Assembly (NCBI GenBank): GCA_016192345.1
Contig: JACPUH010000009.1
Span: 1-45,453, forward strand
Reading direction: 5' to 3'
Source: Ignavibacteriales bacterium
GTDB taxonomy: Bacteria; Bacteroidota; Ignavibacteria; UBA10030
DNA length: 45,453 nt
In this document: piece after piece, positions 17,236-25,430 of the stretch
Layout of the letters: the number at the start of each line of letters is the position of its first letter
Numbering within the stretch: position 1 is the first letter of the stretch
Program-made: the position numbers and the translations under genes
The notes under the pieces: model-generated
The model's input: the letters and a program-made list of their open reading frames with translations, nothing else
What the model was told of the DNA's origin: nothing
The model's database searches: none

Positions 17236-17853
17236 TTGCAGACGAAGAATGCGCCGGCAGACATCCCGGAAAACGATACCGTGCTGAGACCGGCCCCCTC
17301 CCCGGATGTTCCCATATTTGCCGCGCTGTACAGCGACTATGCCCCCCGCATTCTCGCCATGATCCACCATCTTGTCCTGAACGAGGAAACAGCCCGCGAC
17401 CTGACACAGGAAGTCTTTGTCAAAGTGTACGAGAATCTTGAAGGTTTTCGCGGTGAGTCACACCCCTATACCTGGATCCACCGCGTCGCCCTCAACCATA
17501 CCCTGAACTTTCTCAAGCGTGAGAAGAGACGGAAACTGCTCGGTCTGCTCGATCAGGATTTCCTCGATCTGTTCAAGGAGGATGAATGCAGCAAGGAGAC
17601 TCTTTCTTCTGCCATGCCAGTCGGCCCCGATACGATCATGGAAGGGGAGGAACGTGACCGGATTGTCCGAAACGCTCTTGCGTCCCTGTCCCCCCGGTAC
17701 CGCATCCCCTTTTTGCTCCATCGTTTTGAGGAAATGAGCTACCGGGAGATTGCCGCGTCGTTGGAACTGAGCCTGAGCGCCGTGGAAACCCGTATCCACA
17801 GGGCCAAAAAGATGCTGATCGGGAAACTGGAGCCATGGTTAAAAGACCTTTGA
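17236..17853 (+). CDS. ECF RNA polymerase sigma factor
   Basis: 205 residues. Region 2 is visible as DLTQEVFVKVYENLEGFRG with HPYTWIHRVALN, and region 4 as LSPRYRIPFLLHRFEEMSYREIA followed by the helix-turn-helix LELSLSAVETRIHRAKK. Start is a TTG at 17236 with AGGAAA upstream; no in-frame ATG precedes region 2. It is followed by a zinc-finger anti-sigma gene and Spy/CnrX-like genes, so it probably responds to an envelope or metal signal. Confidence 0.93.
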   Translation: MQTKNAPADIPENDTVLRPAPSPDVPIFAALYSDYAPRILAMIHHLVLNEETARDLTQEVFVKVYENLEGFRGESHPYTWIHRVALNHTLNFLKREKRRKLLGLLDQDFLDLFKEDECSKETLSSAMPVGPDTIMEGEERDRIVRNALASLSPRYRIPFLLHRFEEMSYREIAASLELSLSAVETRIHRAKKMLIGKLEPWLKDL

Positions 17854-17859
17854 CCTTGC

Positions 17860-17889
17860 TGCAAGTTTTTGTTCTCCGGGTTGTCTAAT
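17860..17889 (+). promoter_or_regulatory. Candidate ECF-sigma promoter, copy 2
   Basis: TGCAAG, a 17-base spacer, then GTCTAA within GGTTGTCTAAT. It shares CTGCAAG and the 11-base -10 block with the copy before the sigma gene. It lies 25 bp before the anti-sigma ATG and would give the anti-sigma/Spy genes their own sigma-dependent start. Confidence 0.65.
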
Positions 17890-17914
17890 ATCATAAGAAC
17901 CCACGAGGTTGTGT

Positions 17915-18376
17915 ATGAACCATCATCAAATCAAATCGTTGTTCCTCCGACATTCGGAAGGGAAGCTGACGGACGAGGAACGGTTGCTCGTTGAGGGTCA
18001 TCTTGCCGGATGCCCCGGTTGCAGGCAATACTACGGACAGCTTTCGGATGTGCTCGACGTGAAGGGGAGATTTGCCCTTCCACACATTGAGCCTGATCCG
18101 TTCCTGCCGACACGCGTTGCCGCATTGGTGGAGGAGCGAAGAAGGAAACGTATGCGCAGTCCCCTCGTCGCTACTGTGCGCGTATCGTTCGCGGCGGCAC
18201 TGATGGCGGGGGCGGTCATGCTCGGCATCTCCCTCGGCGATGGTCTTGCTCCCTTGCAGCAGAATCAGGGGGGGAGTGACGAATATCTTTCTTCCTACTA
18301 CGAAGCGATCTCGCAACAAGGCTTTGCAACAACCTGGACGTCAGTCATGGAAACCGACAGGAGGACCGGGCAATGA
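17915..18376 (+). CDS. Anti-sigma factor with zinc-finger domain
   Basis: 153 residues. The N-terminal zinc-binding anti-sigma motif appears as EGHLAGCPGC (His-x3-Cys-x2-Cys, about residues 27-36), with an upstream His in LFLRHSEGKL. A single membrane segment, VSFAAALMAGAVMLGISLG, lies near 88-106, and a short periplasmic tail follows. Such proteins hold their ECF sigma at the membrane until a signal releases it. Its stop overlaps the next start (ATGA). Confidence 0.88.
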   Translation: MNHHQIKSLFLRHSEGKLTDEERLLVEGHLAGCPGCRQYYGQLSDVLDVKGRFALPHIEPDPFLPTRVAALVEERRRKRMRSPLVATVRVSFAAALMAGAVMLGISLGDGLAPLQQNQGGSDEYLSSYYEAISQQGFATTWTSVMETDRRTGQ

Positions 18377-18915
18377 AGACCAAGATTCTCGTCGGTGTGC
18401 TACTCTTCCTGATCGTCGTCAACCTTGCTTCCATCGGTACCTATCTGTACCAACGTTACACTGCAGAGCCGGCTGAAGGGATGGGATTCATGCCGGGAGG
18501 GATGGGAGGCCCCCCATTCGGGCGCGGCCCTTCGCCGATGATGGAACTCAGCGTCGAACAGCGGCAGCGGATGATGGAGCTCTTCAGGACATTTCATGAG
18601 GAGACGAAAGACCTTCACGTGAAGATCCGGTCATTGGAGGAGCGGACATTCGATCTTCTGCAACAGGAGAGCGTTCCGATGGAACAGGTGGACCGGAACC
18701 TGGAAGAACTTTCCGGTCTCCGACTCGAAATGAGCCGGAGGGCGACGCAAAACCTGATCAAGGCAAAAGCATTTCTTACCCCCGAACAACAGGGCATGTT
18801 CTACGGTGCTCTTACGCAAGCAAGGCCGCGGCCGGGCACAGGTGGTCCGATGGCAGGACCCCCGTTCGGTGGGCGGCGCGGGCCGGGTTTCAGAGGGACC
18901 GACTCGTTACGATAA
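18373..18915 (+). CDS. Spy/CpxP/CnrX-like periplasmic protein, membrane-anchored
   Basis: 180 residues. An uncleaved-looking N-terminal segment (LVGVLLFLIVVNLASIGTYL) is followed by a Met/Gly/Pro-rich linker and a helical hairpin domain with LSVEQRQRMMELF and LTPEQQGMFYGAL, the LTxEQ-type repeats of the heavy-metal-resistance/Spy family. Translational coupling to the anti-sigma gene, plus the membrane anchor, resembles CnrX, the periplasmic metal sensor that controls the anti-sigma CnrY. A chaperone role like Spy is the alternative. The C-terminus is Gly/Arg-rich. Confidence 0.8.
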   Translation: MKTKILVGVLLFLIVVNLASIGTYLYQRYTAEPAEGMGFMPGGMGGPPFGRGPSPMMELSVEQRQRMMELFRTFHEETKDLHVKIRSLEERTFDLLQQESVPMEQVDRNLEELSGLRLEMSRRATQNLIKAKAFLTPEQQGMFYGALTQARPRPGTGGPMAGPPFGGRRGPGFRGTDSLR

Positions 18916-18955
18916 CTCAATGTTCCAATTCACACTACTTTCAGGAGAGACAGTC

Positions 18956-19495
18956 ATGAAACGAACAACAACAATCGCATTCGCGATAAGTGCGTTACTG
19001 ATCACCGGAACCGCACTCGCACAACAAGGTCCTGGCATGGGCCATAGGATGCAGGGTGGACCGATGATGCAGAAGGGTGAGATGCAGGGGCCACGCGGTG
19101 GAGGGATGATGGGAAACCTCAACCTCACGGACGAGCAACGTGCGAAAGTCGAGGACCTGATGACCCAGCAACAGCGTGAGTCGATTCCGGTGCAGGCGCA
19201 GTTGCAGAAGCTTCACGCCGACCTGAAGCTGGAGATCACGGCTGATAAATACGATGCCGGCAAAGTGAAAGGGATCCAGTCCGAGATTTCCAAGCTGACC
19301 TCCGAAATGATGTCAAAGCACATCGCACACCAACGGGCAGTTCGGGACCTGCTGACGCCCGAACAGCGAAAGCAGTTCGACCGGCATATCCTTGCCGGCC
19401 CGCAGGGTCCGCATTTCCGTCGTGGTGGGATGGGTGGTCCGATGCAGGGTGGCCCCGGAATGCAAGGCAGAATGCAGCATCGCCGAGGGTTCTAG
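18956..19495 (+). CDS. Secreted Spy/CpxP-like protein, Met/His/Gly-rich
   Basis: 179 residues with a cleavable signal peptide ending ALAQ. The mature N-terminus is very rich in Met, Gly and His (GPGMGHRMQGGPMMQ), followed by a helical core with LTDEQRAKVEDLM and LTPEQRKQFDRHI, then a Met/Gly/His-rich tail. Both ends could bind copper or other soft metals; the core could act as a Spy-type holdase. The ATG at 18956 has AGGAGA upstream. It is 40 bp downstream of its membrane-anchored paralogue. Confidence 0.82.
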   Translation: MKRTTTIAFAISALLITGTALAQQGPGMGHRMQGGPMMQKGEMQGPRGGGMMGNLNLTDEQRAKVEDLMTQQQRESIPVQAQLQKLHADLKLEITADKYDAGKVKGIQSEISKLTSEMMSKHIAHQRAVRDLLTPEQRKQFDRHILAGPQGPHFRRGGMGGPMQGGPGMQGRMQHRRGF

Positions 19496-19559
19496 TACCA
19501 CGAACTGCAGTCGGATCTTGCAGTGCTTTTAAAGCAGCCTCGAATAAAAGGAAGCAGTC

Positions 19560-20405
19560 ATGAATCATCACGTTGAATCTCGTCCGGTCGTTCTCCTCGG
19601 TTTTGCTCTGTTCTTCGGAGTGTTCCTTGCTGGGTGCGGCACGACTGAGCTTGCGGGCCGGTGGAATGAGGAGTCGATACGGGTCGATGCCGACCTGGAC
19701 GACTGGGCGGATTCAACTGCGTTCGTCGCGGAGAAGAAGCTCCACGTTGGGATAAGCAACGACCGGGACTTTCTCTATGTCGCCCTCTTTGCCACGAACG
19801 CGGAGTTTGCCCGCGGAATCTTCATGCAGGGATTGACCCTCTGGTTCGACCCGAATGGGGGAGACAGGAAAACATTCGGTCTCCGCTACCCGATCGGTAT
19901 GGTGGAGCGGGGAATGGACATGCCGATGAGGGGGCGCCGAGGCGACGCCAATACCAATTTCGATCCGGATTCCTCCAGGCGCCTGTCATCGCGCGTGCTT
20001 CGGGAATTCGAATTCCTCGGCCCCGATGAGAGGGATCGACAGCGTGTGGCGATGGTGGCCGGTAAGGGAGTTGAAGTGGAATTGCGCGCTTCGCGTGAAG
20101 GGTTCACGTACGAAGCGAAAATCCCTTTGCACTATTCTTTGCAGCATCCGTACGCGCTTGAGACAAGAGCGGGACAAACGATCGGTTTTGGCGTTGAGCT
20201 TGGGGCCGGGTTTCAGGGGAGGCCCGGCGCAGGCGGTCTCGGAGTTCCAAGAGGTGATGGAGGAATGGGACGCCCCGGTGGAGGACGTGGTGGAGGAAGA
20301 GGAGGGGGACGAATGCCCGGTGGCGGTGGCCCGGCAGGAGTTGAAAGAATGGAGCCTGTCAGCATATGGCTTACCGTTCAGCTCGCAGATTCGGAAGGGA
20401 GATAG
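19560..20405 (+). CDS. Lipoprotein with CBM9/DOMON-like domain and Gly-rich tail
   Basis: 281 residues. The signal ends in a lipobox, FLAGC (Cys about 26). The domain that follows begins IRVDADLDDWADSTAF and contains FLYVALFATN, LTLWFDPNGGDRK and YEAKIPLHY, the pattern of CBM9-like/DOMON-related beta-sandwich domains. Residues about 220-265 are an almost pure Gly/Arg/Pro tract. It is part of the sigma-factor cluster and probably faces the periplasm. Ligand unknown. Confidence 0.7.
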   Translation: MNHHVESRPVVLLGFALFFGVFLAGCGTTELAGRWNEESIRVDADLDDWADSTAFVAEKKLHVGISNDRDFLYVALFATNAEFARGIFMQGLTLWFDPNGGDRKTFGLRYPIGMVERGMDMPMRGRRGDANTNFDPDSSRRLSSRVLREFEFLGPDERDRQRVAMVAGKGVEVELRASREGFTYEAKIPLHYSLQHPYALETRAGQTIGFGVELGAGFQGRPGAGGLGVPRGDGGMGRPGGGRGGGRGGGRMPGGGGPAGVERMEPVSIWLTVQLADSEGR

Positions 20406-20592
20406 CGACCTTTCGTCTGTTCACGCACATTGGTCACGATGAATGCTTGAGGGAGGACGAACACGGTGGAAATTGGTAAACGGAAGTTGCGGTGTGGCAC
20501 ATGAGGGATTGAGGCGCTGGACCCCCGAAGTGGGGCTCCATGAGCAAGTTGTCAAACAAAAACCTAAGGTACCATTCAAAAGGAGTATTGCA

Positions 20593-21582
20593 ATGAAGAG
20601 CACGTGGAGTTGGAAAGTACTGGTTGCCGGTCTCATGCTGACGGGAGTTCTTGCAGGTTGTTCGGACGCAAACGGCCCGTCCGATGACATGGCCGTGTTG
20701 GAGGCATCGAATGCCCTTACCACCGTGAATTCCGGAGTCACCTCGTTAACAGAGGACGGCGTCGTACTGGACGGAACCAAGGCATTGTTCTCGCTGGGTT
20801 GGCAGGAACGATTCAATCCCAAAACACAAACGACAACGCTGGTCGGCAACGCGACGGCGGTCGGCATCGGCGAGATTGACACGACCGTCCGGCCTATCCT
20901 GAGAAGCAGCATCGATCTTGGTACGGTGACGCTTGCCTATAGCGGAAACCAGGTCGAACTGAAGAAACATACCTCCCCCCAAGGGGGAGTGGCCTATACA
21001 CTGCGAAGCCGCCCAAGGGATGAATCGACCATCACTCTGGACTTTATCCCGAACACGGCGTACGAGTTTTCTGCGACCGGGTCGGATGCATTCAGCGCTG
21101 CAACGATTTCTCTCACAACACCGTCCGCGTTGCTCGATATCGCGAGCCCTACCCAAGAACAGGTCATCAACGCGTCGAATGATCTTACGCTGGTCTGGAC
21201 TGGTGGGAGTCAGAGTGCGGGAGTTGTCATTGTTCTTGGCCCCGCGCGAGGACCGAAAGAGGGGGACGAGATTGGATTCCGCGGCCCGAGGGATGGTAAT
21301 GGCCAGAATGTCCGCGGAGGCCATGGAAATCACCAGGGACCGGGTGGTCCGGGACCGGGGGGAGAATTGGAGATGGAGCGGCATGTTGTCATCAAACTGG
21401 ATACCAACCCCGGAACGTACACCATCCCTTCAGCGACGTTGCAGGAAGTTGTCGCCAAATCGGAACGCGGGTTCATCATTTGCGGCGTGACGCAATGGAA
21501 TTCGACCACAGTAGACCATGACGGAGCGAAGATTCAAGCTGTTCTCCGCGATGGTGCACGCGTGTTATTGAAGGCAGAGTAA
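20593..21582 (+). CDS. Lipoprotein of unknown function
   Basis: 329 residues from ATG 20593 (AAGGAG upstream). The signal WKVLVAGLMLTGVLAGC ends in a lipobox. The mature part has beta-rich blocks (PNTAYEFSATGSDAF, ITLTT-type strands) and a Gly/His-rich insertion near 240-260 (NVRGGHGNHQGPGG) like the low-complexity tracts of the upstream proteins. No family recognised. It is the last gene of the cluster, before a terminator; 187 bp separate it from the previous gene. Confidence 0.65.
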   Translation: MKSTWSWKVLVAGLMLTGVLAGCSDANGPSDDMAVLEASNALTTVNSGVTSLTEDGVVLDGTKALFSLGWQERFNPKTQTTTLVGNATAVGIGEIDTTVRPILRSSIDLGTVTLAYSGNQVELKKHTSPQGGVAYTLRSRPRDESTITLDFIPNTAYEFSATGSDAFSAATISLTTPSALLDIASPTQEQVINASNDLTLVWTGGSQSAGVVIVLGPARGPKEGDEIGFRGPRDGNGQNVRGGHGNHQGPGGPGPGGELEMERHVVIKLDTNPGTYTIPSATLQEVVAKSERGFIICGVTQWNSTTVDHDGAKIQAVLRDGARVLLKAE

Positions 21583-21615
21583 ATCCCGCCTGGCTCCAGC
21601 AGGCGAAGAACGACG

Positions 21616-21646
21616 AAAGCCGGACGACCCTCCGGCTTTCTTTTTT
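21616..21646 (+). terminator. Rho-independent terminator
   Basis: Stem AAAGCCGGA / TCCGGCTTT with a short loop, then C and six T residues. Ends the sigma/Spy/lipoprotein cluster. Confidence 0.9.
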
Positions 21647-21790
21647 CCCCCCTCGGGGTGATTTCAAGAAGTGAGCGAACCAAGCTTTCCGCGTGGTGCA
21701 GGACACGATCCATACGTACGGCAAGAGAAAAATGTGCCAAGGTAACTGAGTCAGGGGTTCAGAGCAAGTGGGGGGTGTGGTATCAATGAC

Positions 21791-21818
21791 AAAGGCCGGA
21801 GGGAAAACTCCGGCCTTT
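21791..21818. terminator. Terminator-like hairpin, likely for the minus-strand gene
   Basis: Stem AAAGGCCGGAG / CTCCGGCCTTT with a 6-nt loop, 23 bp past the stop of the DUF6249 gene on the minus strand. Flanking A and T residues could serve either strand. Confidence 0.75.
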
Positions 21819-21841
21819 CTTGTTCGAACATCGGGCTTATG

Positions 21842-22189
21842 TTACTCCTGCTTCATCTTTCTCGATGCAATCGTGTAGAAGATGACAAAGGCAAGTCCGC
21901 CAAAGATCAGCATGCTGGACGGGTACACGGAGTCACCCATGTAGTACGCCCGGTCGAGGAATGTCGCAATCATGACTCCTATTCCAACGAACATCAGGAC
22001 CAGTCCCCATTTCAGGCTGGAGAGGGGATTTATTTTCAGGATGTCGCGGAGGGACATCCCCTTAAAATCAGCCGGGCTGACTCCTTTTTCGATCATAGCC
22101 ATGCGCTCCTTGTGTCTGGTTTCAAGGAATTTATAGATGACCAGTGCGGTCGATCCGAAAATGATAAAGATGACAAAGATTGGTTCCAT
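21842..22189 (-). CDS. DUF6249 membrane protein
   Basis: 115 residues from ATG 22189, which follows AAGGAACAC. An N-terminal segment (PIFVIFIIFGSTALVIYKFL) is followed by the conserved cytoplasmic motif ETRHKERMAMIEKGV and two further membrane segments. The layout and the RHKERMAMIEKG motif are typical of DUF6249 proteins, often found near ECF sigma/anti-sigma genes in Bacteroidota. Function is unknown. It is divergent from the second sigma-factor gene. Confidence 0.82.
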   Translation of the reverse strand: MEPIFVIFIIFGSTALVIYKFLETRHKERMAMIEKGVSPADFKGMSLRDILKINPLSSLKWGLVLMFVGIGVMIATFLDRAYYMGDSVYPSSMLIFGGLAFVIFYTIASRKMKQE

Positions 22190-22326
22190 ACGGTGTTCCT
22201 TTCCTGCCCTGTTCCTGGGTTTATTGCTGTTGGTGAACTGCTTTAGTAACTTTGACCTGCCTGCCGGGGTAAAGGTTACAAGACCCGTTTTTGACAACCC
22301 GATGGCTTGGTATCCCGGTATGAATG

Positions 22327-22357
22327 TGTAACTTTTAAGGGGGAAAATGGGTCAAAG
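22327..22357 (+). promoter_or_regulatory. Candidate ECF-sigma promoter of the second sigma operon
   Basis: TGTAAC at 22327, an 18-base spacer, then GTCAAA. Spacing equals that of the promoter at 17178 while both boxes differ, as expected for a different ECF sigma recognising its own promoter. It lies 27 bp before the ATG. Confidence 0.5.
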
Positions 22358-22383
22358 TAGGTGTTAACAAACTCAACACCTGA

Positions 22384-22989
22384 ATGCACGATAAGGACCA
22401 ATCCATTGTAGACCGGGTACTGGCGGGGGAGAAGCGCGCGTATGCCGAGCTGGTGGATCGCCACAAGGATAAGGCGATGACGTTGGCCATGCGTATGCTG
22501 AAGAACCGCGAGGATGCAGAGGAGGCCCTGCAGGATGTTTTTGTGCGGGCGTTCCATGCGTTGCCCCGTTTTGAATGGAAGTCGAGTTTCTCCACCTGGC
22601 TTTACCGGATCGTCTTCAATGTGTGCGCTTCAGCGCTTGCCAGGAGGGGAGAGGAGCTGCACCGTTCCATCGATGAGGAGACCGAAGGAGAAACCTTTGA
22701 TCCTCCCTCCGATCTTCTCCTCCCCGATGCCCAGTACGAATCAGCGGAGTTTGCAACGATGGTGCGGGAAGAGGTTGAGCGCCTCCCCTCCATGTACGGT
22801 CCGATCTTCACCTTGTTTGTGATGCAGGAGATGAGCTATGAGGAGATCGTGAACGTGACAGGACTTTCCCTGAGCGCGGTGAAGGTGCGTCTCTTTCGCG
22901 CGCGGGCCCTGTTGCGGGAGGCTGTGGCAAAGCGTTTGGCAAATGATATTGCAGAGTTGCCTAAGGAAGGAGTCCAGGAATCATTATGA
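22384..22989 (+). CDS. ECF RNA polymerase sigma factor
   Basis: 201 residues. Region 2: RHKDKAMTLAMRMLKNREDAEE followed by LQDVFVRAF and FSTWLYRIVFN. Region 4: LPSMYGPIFTLFVMQEMSYEEI with helix-turn-helix VTGLSLSAVKVRLFRARALL. The start ATG is 27 bp after a candidate cognate promoter. It overlaps the following anti-sigma gene by four bases (ATGA). Confidence 0.94.
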   Translation: MHDKDQSIVDRVLAGEKRAYAELVDRHKDKAMTLAMRMLKNREDAEEALQDVFVRAFHALPRFEWKSSFSTWLYRIVFNVCASALARRGEELHRSIDEETEGETFDPPSDLLLPDAQYESAEFATMVREEVERLPSMYGPIFTLFVMQEMSYEEIVNVTGLSLSAVKVRLFRARALLREAVAKRLANDIAELPKEGVQESL

Positions 22990-23555
22990 ACCACCTCTCG
23001 AACAATGAACTTCAGTCGCTCATCGACGGGGCGATCATGAACGGAGAGCGGTCACGCCTCATGGCGCACCTCGAAGAGTGTGACCGGTGCCGGCGGGAGA
23101 TCGAATTCCATCGCTCCGTGACCCGCGTTGCGCGTGCGCTTCCCTCCGTGAAGCCCTCCGCCAATTTTACGGAGCGGGTGATGACCAGGATCGCTCCACG
23201 CGAACAGTCTGCATGGCTTCGTTGGACGCTCAACAATCTCGGCAATATTTTTGGGATGATCTTCGTGCTGGGCGTGCTGGGGTATTTCCTGACCACACCG
23301 AAGCTTTTCACGTTTCAAACATCCAACGAACCGAGCAAGTTGACGGAAGCGCTCCAAACGTATCATGGATTGTATGATAACGCCAAGACCTTCATCGTCG
23401 GACAAGCAGAGAAGTTGAAAGGGAATCCCCCCGCGGTTTCTGCTGCAACAGACGAGACCGGGAAAATTCCCGTGATGGTTGTCTCGTCGCTCCTGCTGCT
23501 CGTTCTGCTCGACCGGTTTGTGTTTCAACGAATCTCAAGAGTAAGAATGCGATAA
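22986..23555 (+). CDS. Anti-sigma factor with zinc-finger domain
   Basis: 189 residues. The zinc motif AHLEECDRC (His-x3-Cys-x2-Cys) lies near residues 26-35 of a helical N-terminal domain. Membrane segments are near 90-105 (FGMIFVLGVLGYFL) and at the C-terminus (VMVVSSLLLLVLLDRFVF), so the region between them is probably periplasmic. It is coupled to the sigma gene by an ATGA overlap and should be its inhibitor. Confidence 0.88.
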   Translation: MNHLSNNELQSLIDGAIMNGERSRLMAHLEECDRCRREIEFHRSVTRVARALPSVKPSANFTERVMTRIAPREQSAWLRWTLNNLGNIFGMIFVLGVLGYFLTTPKLFTFQTSNEPSKLTEALQTYHGLYDNAKTFIVGQAEKLKGNPPAVSAATDETGKIPVMVVSSLLLLVLLDRFVFQRISRVRMR

Positions 23556-23561
23556 CGTTGC

Positions 23562-23595
23562 CGCGGGCCGGAGACCTTCCGGCCCGCGCTGTTTG
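23562..23595 (+). terminator. Terminator-like hairpin
   Basis: Perfect stem CGCGGGCCGGA / TCCGGCCCGCG with a short loop, followed by CTGTTTGTC, a weak T-rich tail. Lies just after the anti-sigma stop. Confidence 0.7.
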
Positions 23596-23683
23596 TCCCT
23601 CCCGGTGCCCACTTTCCTCTTTTGTTTCACTCCATTTTCCTCTATATTGGCTGCGCCATGACGGCTTAGAAAGGCAGTGAATC

Positions 23684-24481
23684 GTGTCGCAGCATATCAA
23701 CATCCTCTTCATCGGTGACATCAACGGCAAACCGGGATTGAATATCGTCTCGAAGCTGCTGAAGCAATATTTGCAGAAGTACGAAATCGACTTCTGCGTC
23801 GCGAACGGTGAGAACACGGATGAAGGAAAAAGCATTACGGAGGATCAGGCCCGCATCCTGTTCGATCTCGGCGTCCATGTCATCACCTCCGGCAACCATA
23901 TTTGGGACAACTGGAAGGTGAAAGCCCTTCTCGCGAAAGAGAAGCATATTCTTCGCCCGCTGAATTATCCGAAAGGGAACCCGGGATACGGTTTTGCCGT
24001 GTACGACCTGAAGGAGAAGGGGCAAGTCGGTGTGATTAACCTGCAGGGACGGACCTACATGCAACCGCTCGACGATCCATTTGAGACGGCCGATTGGGCT
24101 ATCAGCAAGATCGAACCGCAGACCAGGGTGATACTGCTTGACCTGCACGCCGAAGCGACTGCGGAGAAGATGGCCCTCGGATGGCATCTCGACGGCCGGA
24201 TCAGCGCCCTCGTCGGCACCCATACCCATATCCCGACTGCCGACGCCCGCATCCTTCCGAAAGGGACCGCCTATATCACGGATGTTGGAATGACGGGACC
24301 GTACGACTCGGTGATCGGAATGAAGAAGGAGATTGCCATCAAGCGGTTCCAGCACCAGACGCCGTATAAATTTGAGCTTGCCGAGCACGATGTTCGGATG
24401 TGCGCCGTGGTCATTCGGGTGGAGAGGGAAACGGGGAAGGCGACCACGATCGAGCAGGTGATATTCCCCTCGTTTCTTTGA
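23684..24481 (+). CDS. ymdB: YmdB-type metallophosphoesterase (TIGR00282)
   Basis: 265 residues, the family's normal length. Metal-site motifs are ILFIGDINGKPG (8-19), ANGENTDEG, ITSGNHIWDN with the GNH signature, DLHAEAT, and GTHTHIPTAD (about 183-192). Bacillus YmdB hydrolyses 2',3'-cyclic nucleotides and influences biofilm formation. Translation appears to start at GTG 23684. FolD follows after 7 bp, so the two form an operon. Confidence 0.92.
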   Translation: MSQHINILFIGDINGKPGLNIVSKLLKQYLQKYEIDFCVANGENTDEGKSITEDQARILFDLGVHVITSGNHIWDNWKVKALLAKEKHILRPLNYPKGNPGYGFAVYDLKEKGQVGVINLQGRTYMQPLDDPFETADWAISKIEPQTRVILLDLHAEATAEKMALGWHLDGRISALVGTHTHIPTADARILPKGTAYITDVGMTGPYDSVIGMKKEIAIKRFQHQTPYKFELAEHDVRMCAVVIRVERETGKATTIEQVIFPSFL

Positions 24482-24488
24482 GGTTCCC

Positions 24489-25379
24489 ATGGCAGCGAAG
24501 ATTATTGACGGAAAAGCAATCGCAGAGCAGATCCGGAACGAAGTGCGCCGGGAAACCGAACGGTTGAAAGCGGAGCGGGGTTTTGTGCCCGGGCTTGCAT
24601 TCATTCTGGTCGGCGAGAACCCTGCTTCCCAGGTGTACGTGAGGATGAAGGGGAAGGCGTGCGAAGAGGCCGGTTTCCATTCGATCACCGAGCGTCTGCC
24701 GGCCACAGTCCCCGAGCAGGTGCTGCTTGACAAGGTTGCCCAATTCAACAACGACCCGAAGATCCACGGCCTTCTCGTCCAGCTTCCACTCCCGCGCCAC
24801 ATTAACGAGCAAAAGATCATCGAGTCGATCGACCCGGAGAAGGATGTTGATGGTTTTCATCCGATCAACATCGGCAGGCTGGTGATCGGCCTCGATACGT
24901 TCAAGTCGTGCACCCCCGCCGGGATCCAGGAGCTTCTGATGCGAAGCGGCAACGACCCCTCGGGGAAGCATGTCGTTGTGGTCGGACGGAGTACTATCGT
25001 CGGCAAACCGGTTGCAAACATCCTTCTACAGAAACAGGCGGGAGCAAACGCCGTCGTGACCGTGGCCCATACCGGCGCTACCGATCTCCTCCCATATACC
25101 AAGTCGGCCGATATCCTCATCGTGGCAGTGGGCAAGGCGGAGGTCATCACCGGGGAGATGCTGAAGGAGGGGGCCGTCGTGATCGACGTCGGTATCAATC
25201 GTGTCGAGGACCTTTCTGCCAAAAGCGGGTATCGCATTGTTGGTGATGTCCATTTCCCATCCGCCTCGGAAGTTGCCGGCGCCATCACCCCTGTCCCCGG
25301 CGGGGTCGGACCCATGACCATAGCGATGTTACTGAGCAACACCCTCAAGGCGGCGAAGAAGGTTCGCGCCTCGGTCTAA
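24489..25379 (+). CDS. folD: Bifunctional methylenetetrahydrofolate dehydrogenase/cyclohydrolase
   Basis: 296 residues, full length. FolD interconverts 5,10-methylene-, 5,10-methenyl- and 10-formyl-tetrahydrofolate with NADP, supplying one-carbon units. Signatures are VGENPASQVYVRMKGKACEE with the catalytic Tyr/Lys (about 38-57), QLPLPRHINE, the dinucleotide motif VVVGRSTIVGKPVANIL (about 163-179), and PVPGGVGPMTIAML near the C-terminus. It lies 7 bp after the YmdB gene and converges on the large glycosidase-like gene. Confidence 0.96.
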   Translation: MAAKIIDGKAIAEQIRNEVRRETERLKAERGFVPGLAFILVGENPASQVYVRMKGKACEEAGFHSITERLPATVPEQVLLDKVAQFNNDPKIHGLLVQLPLPRHINEQKIIESIDPEKDVDGFHPINIGRLVIGLDTFKSCTPAGIQELLMRSGNDPSGKHVVVVGRSTIVGKPVANILLQKQAGANAVVTVAHTGATDLLPYTKSADILIVAVGKAEVITGEMLKEGAVVIDVGINRVEDLSAKSGYRIVGDVHFPSASEVAGAITPVPGGVGPMTIAMLLSNTLKAAKKVRASV

Positions 25380-25430
25380 CCTATCGTTTCTTTTACTTCT
25401 CATCAACGGATCCCCGCGTTTCCGCCTCGC

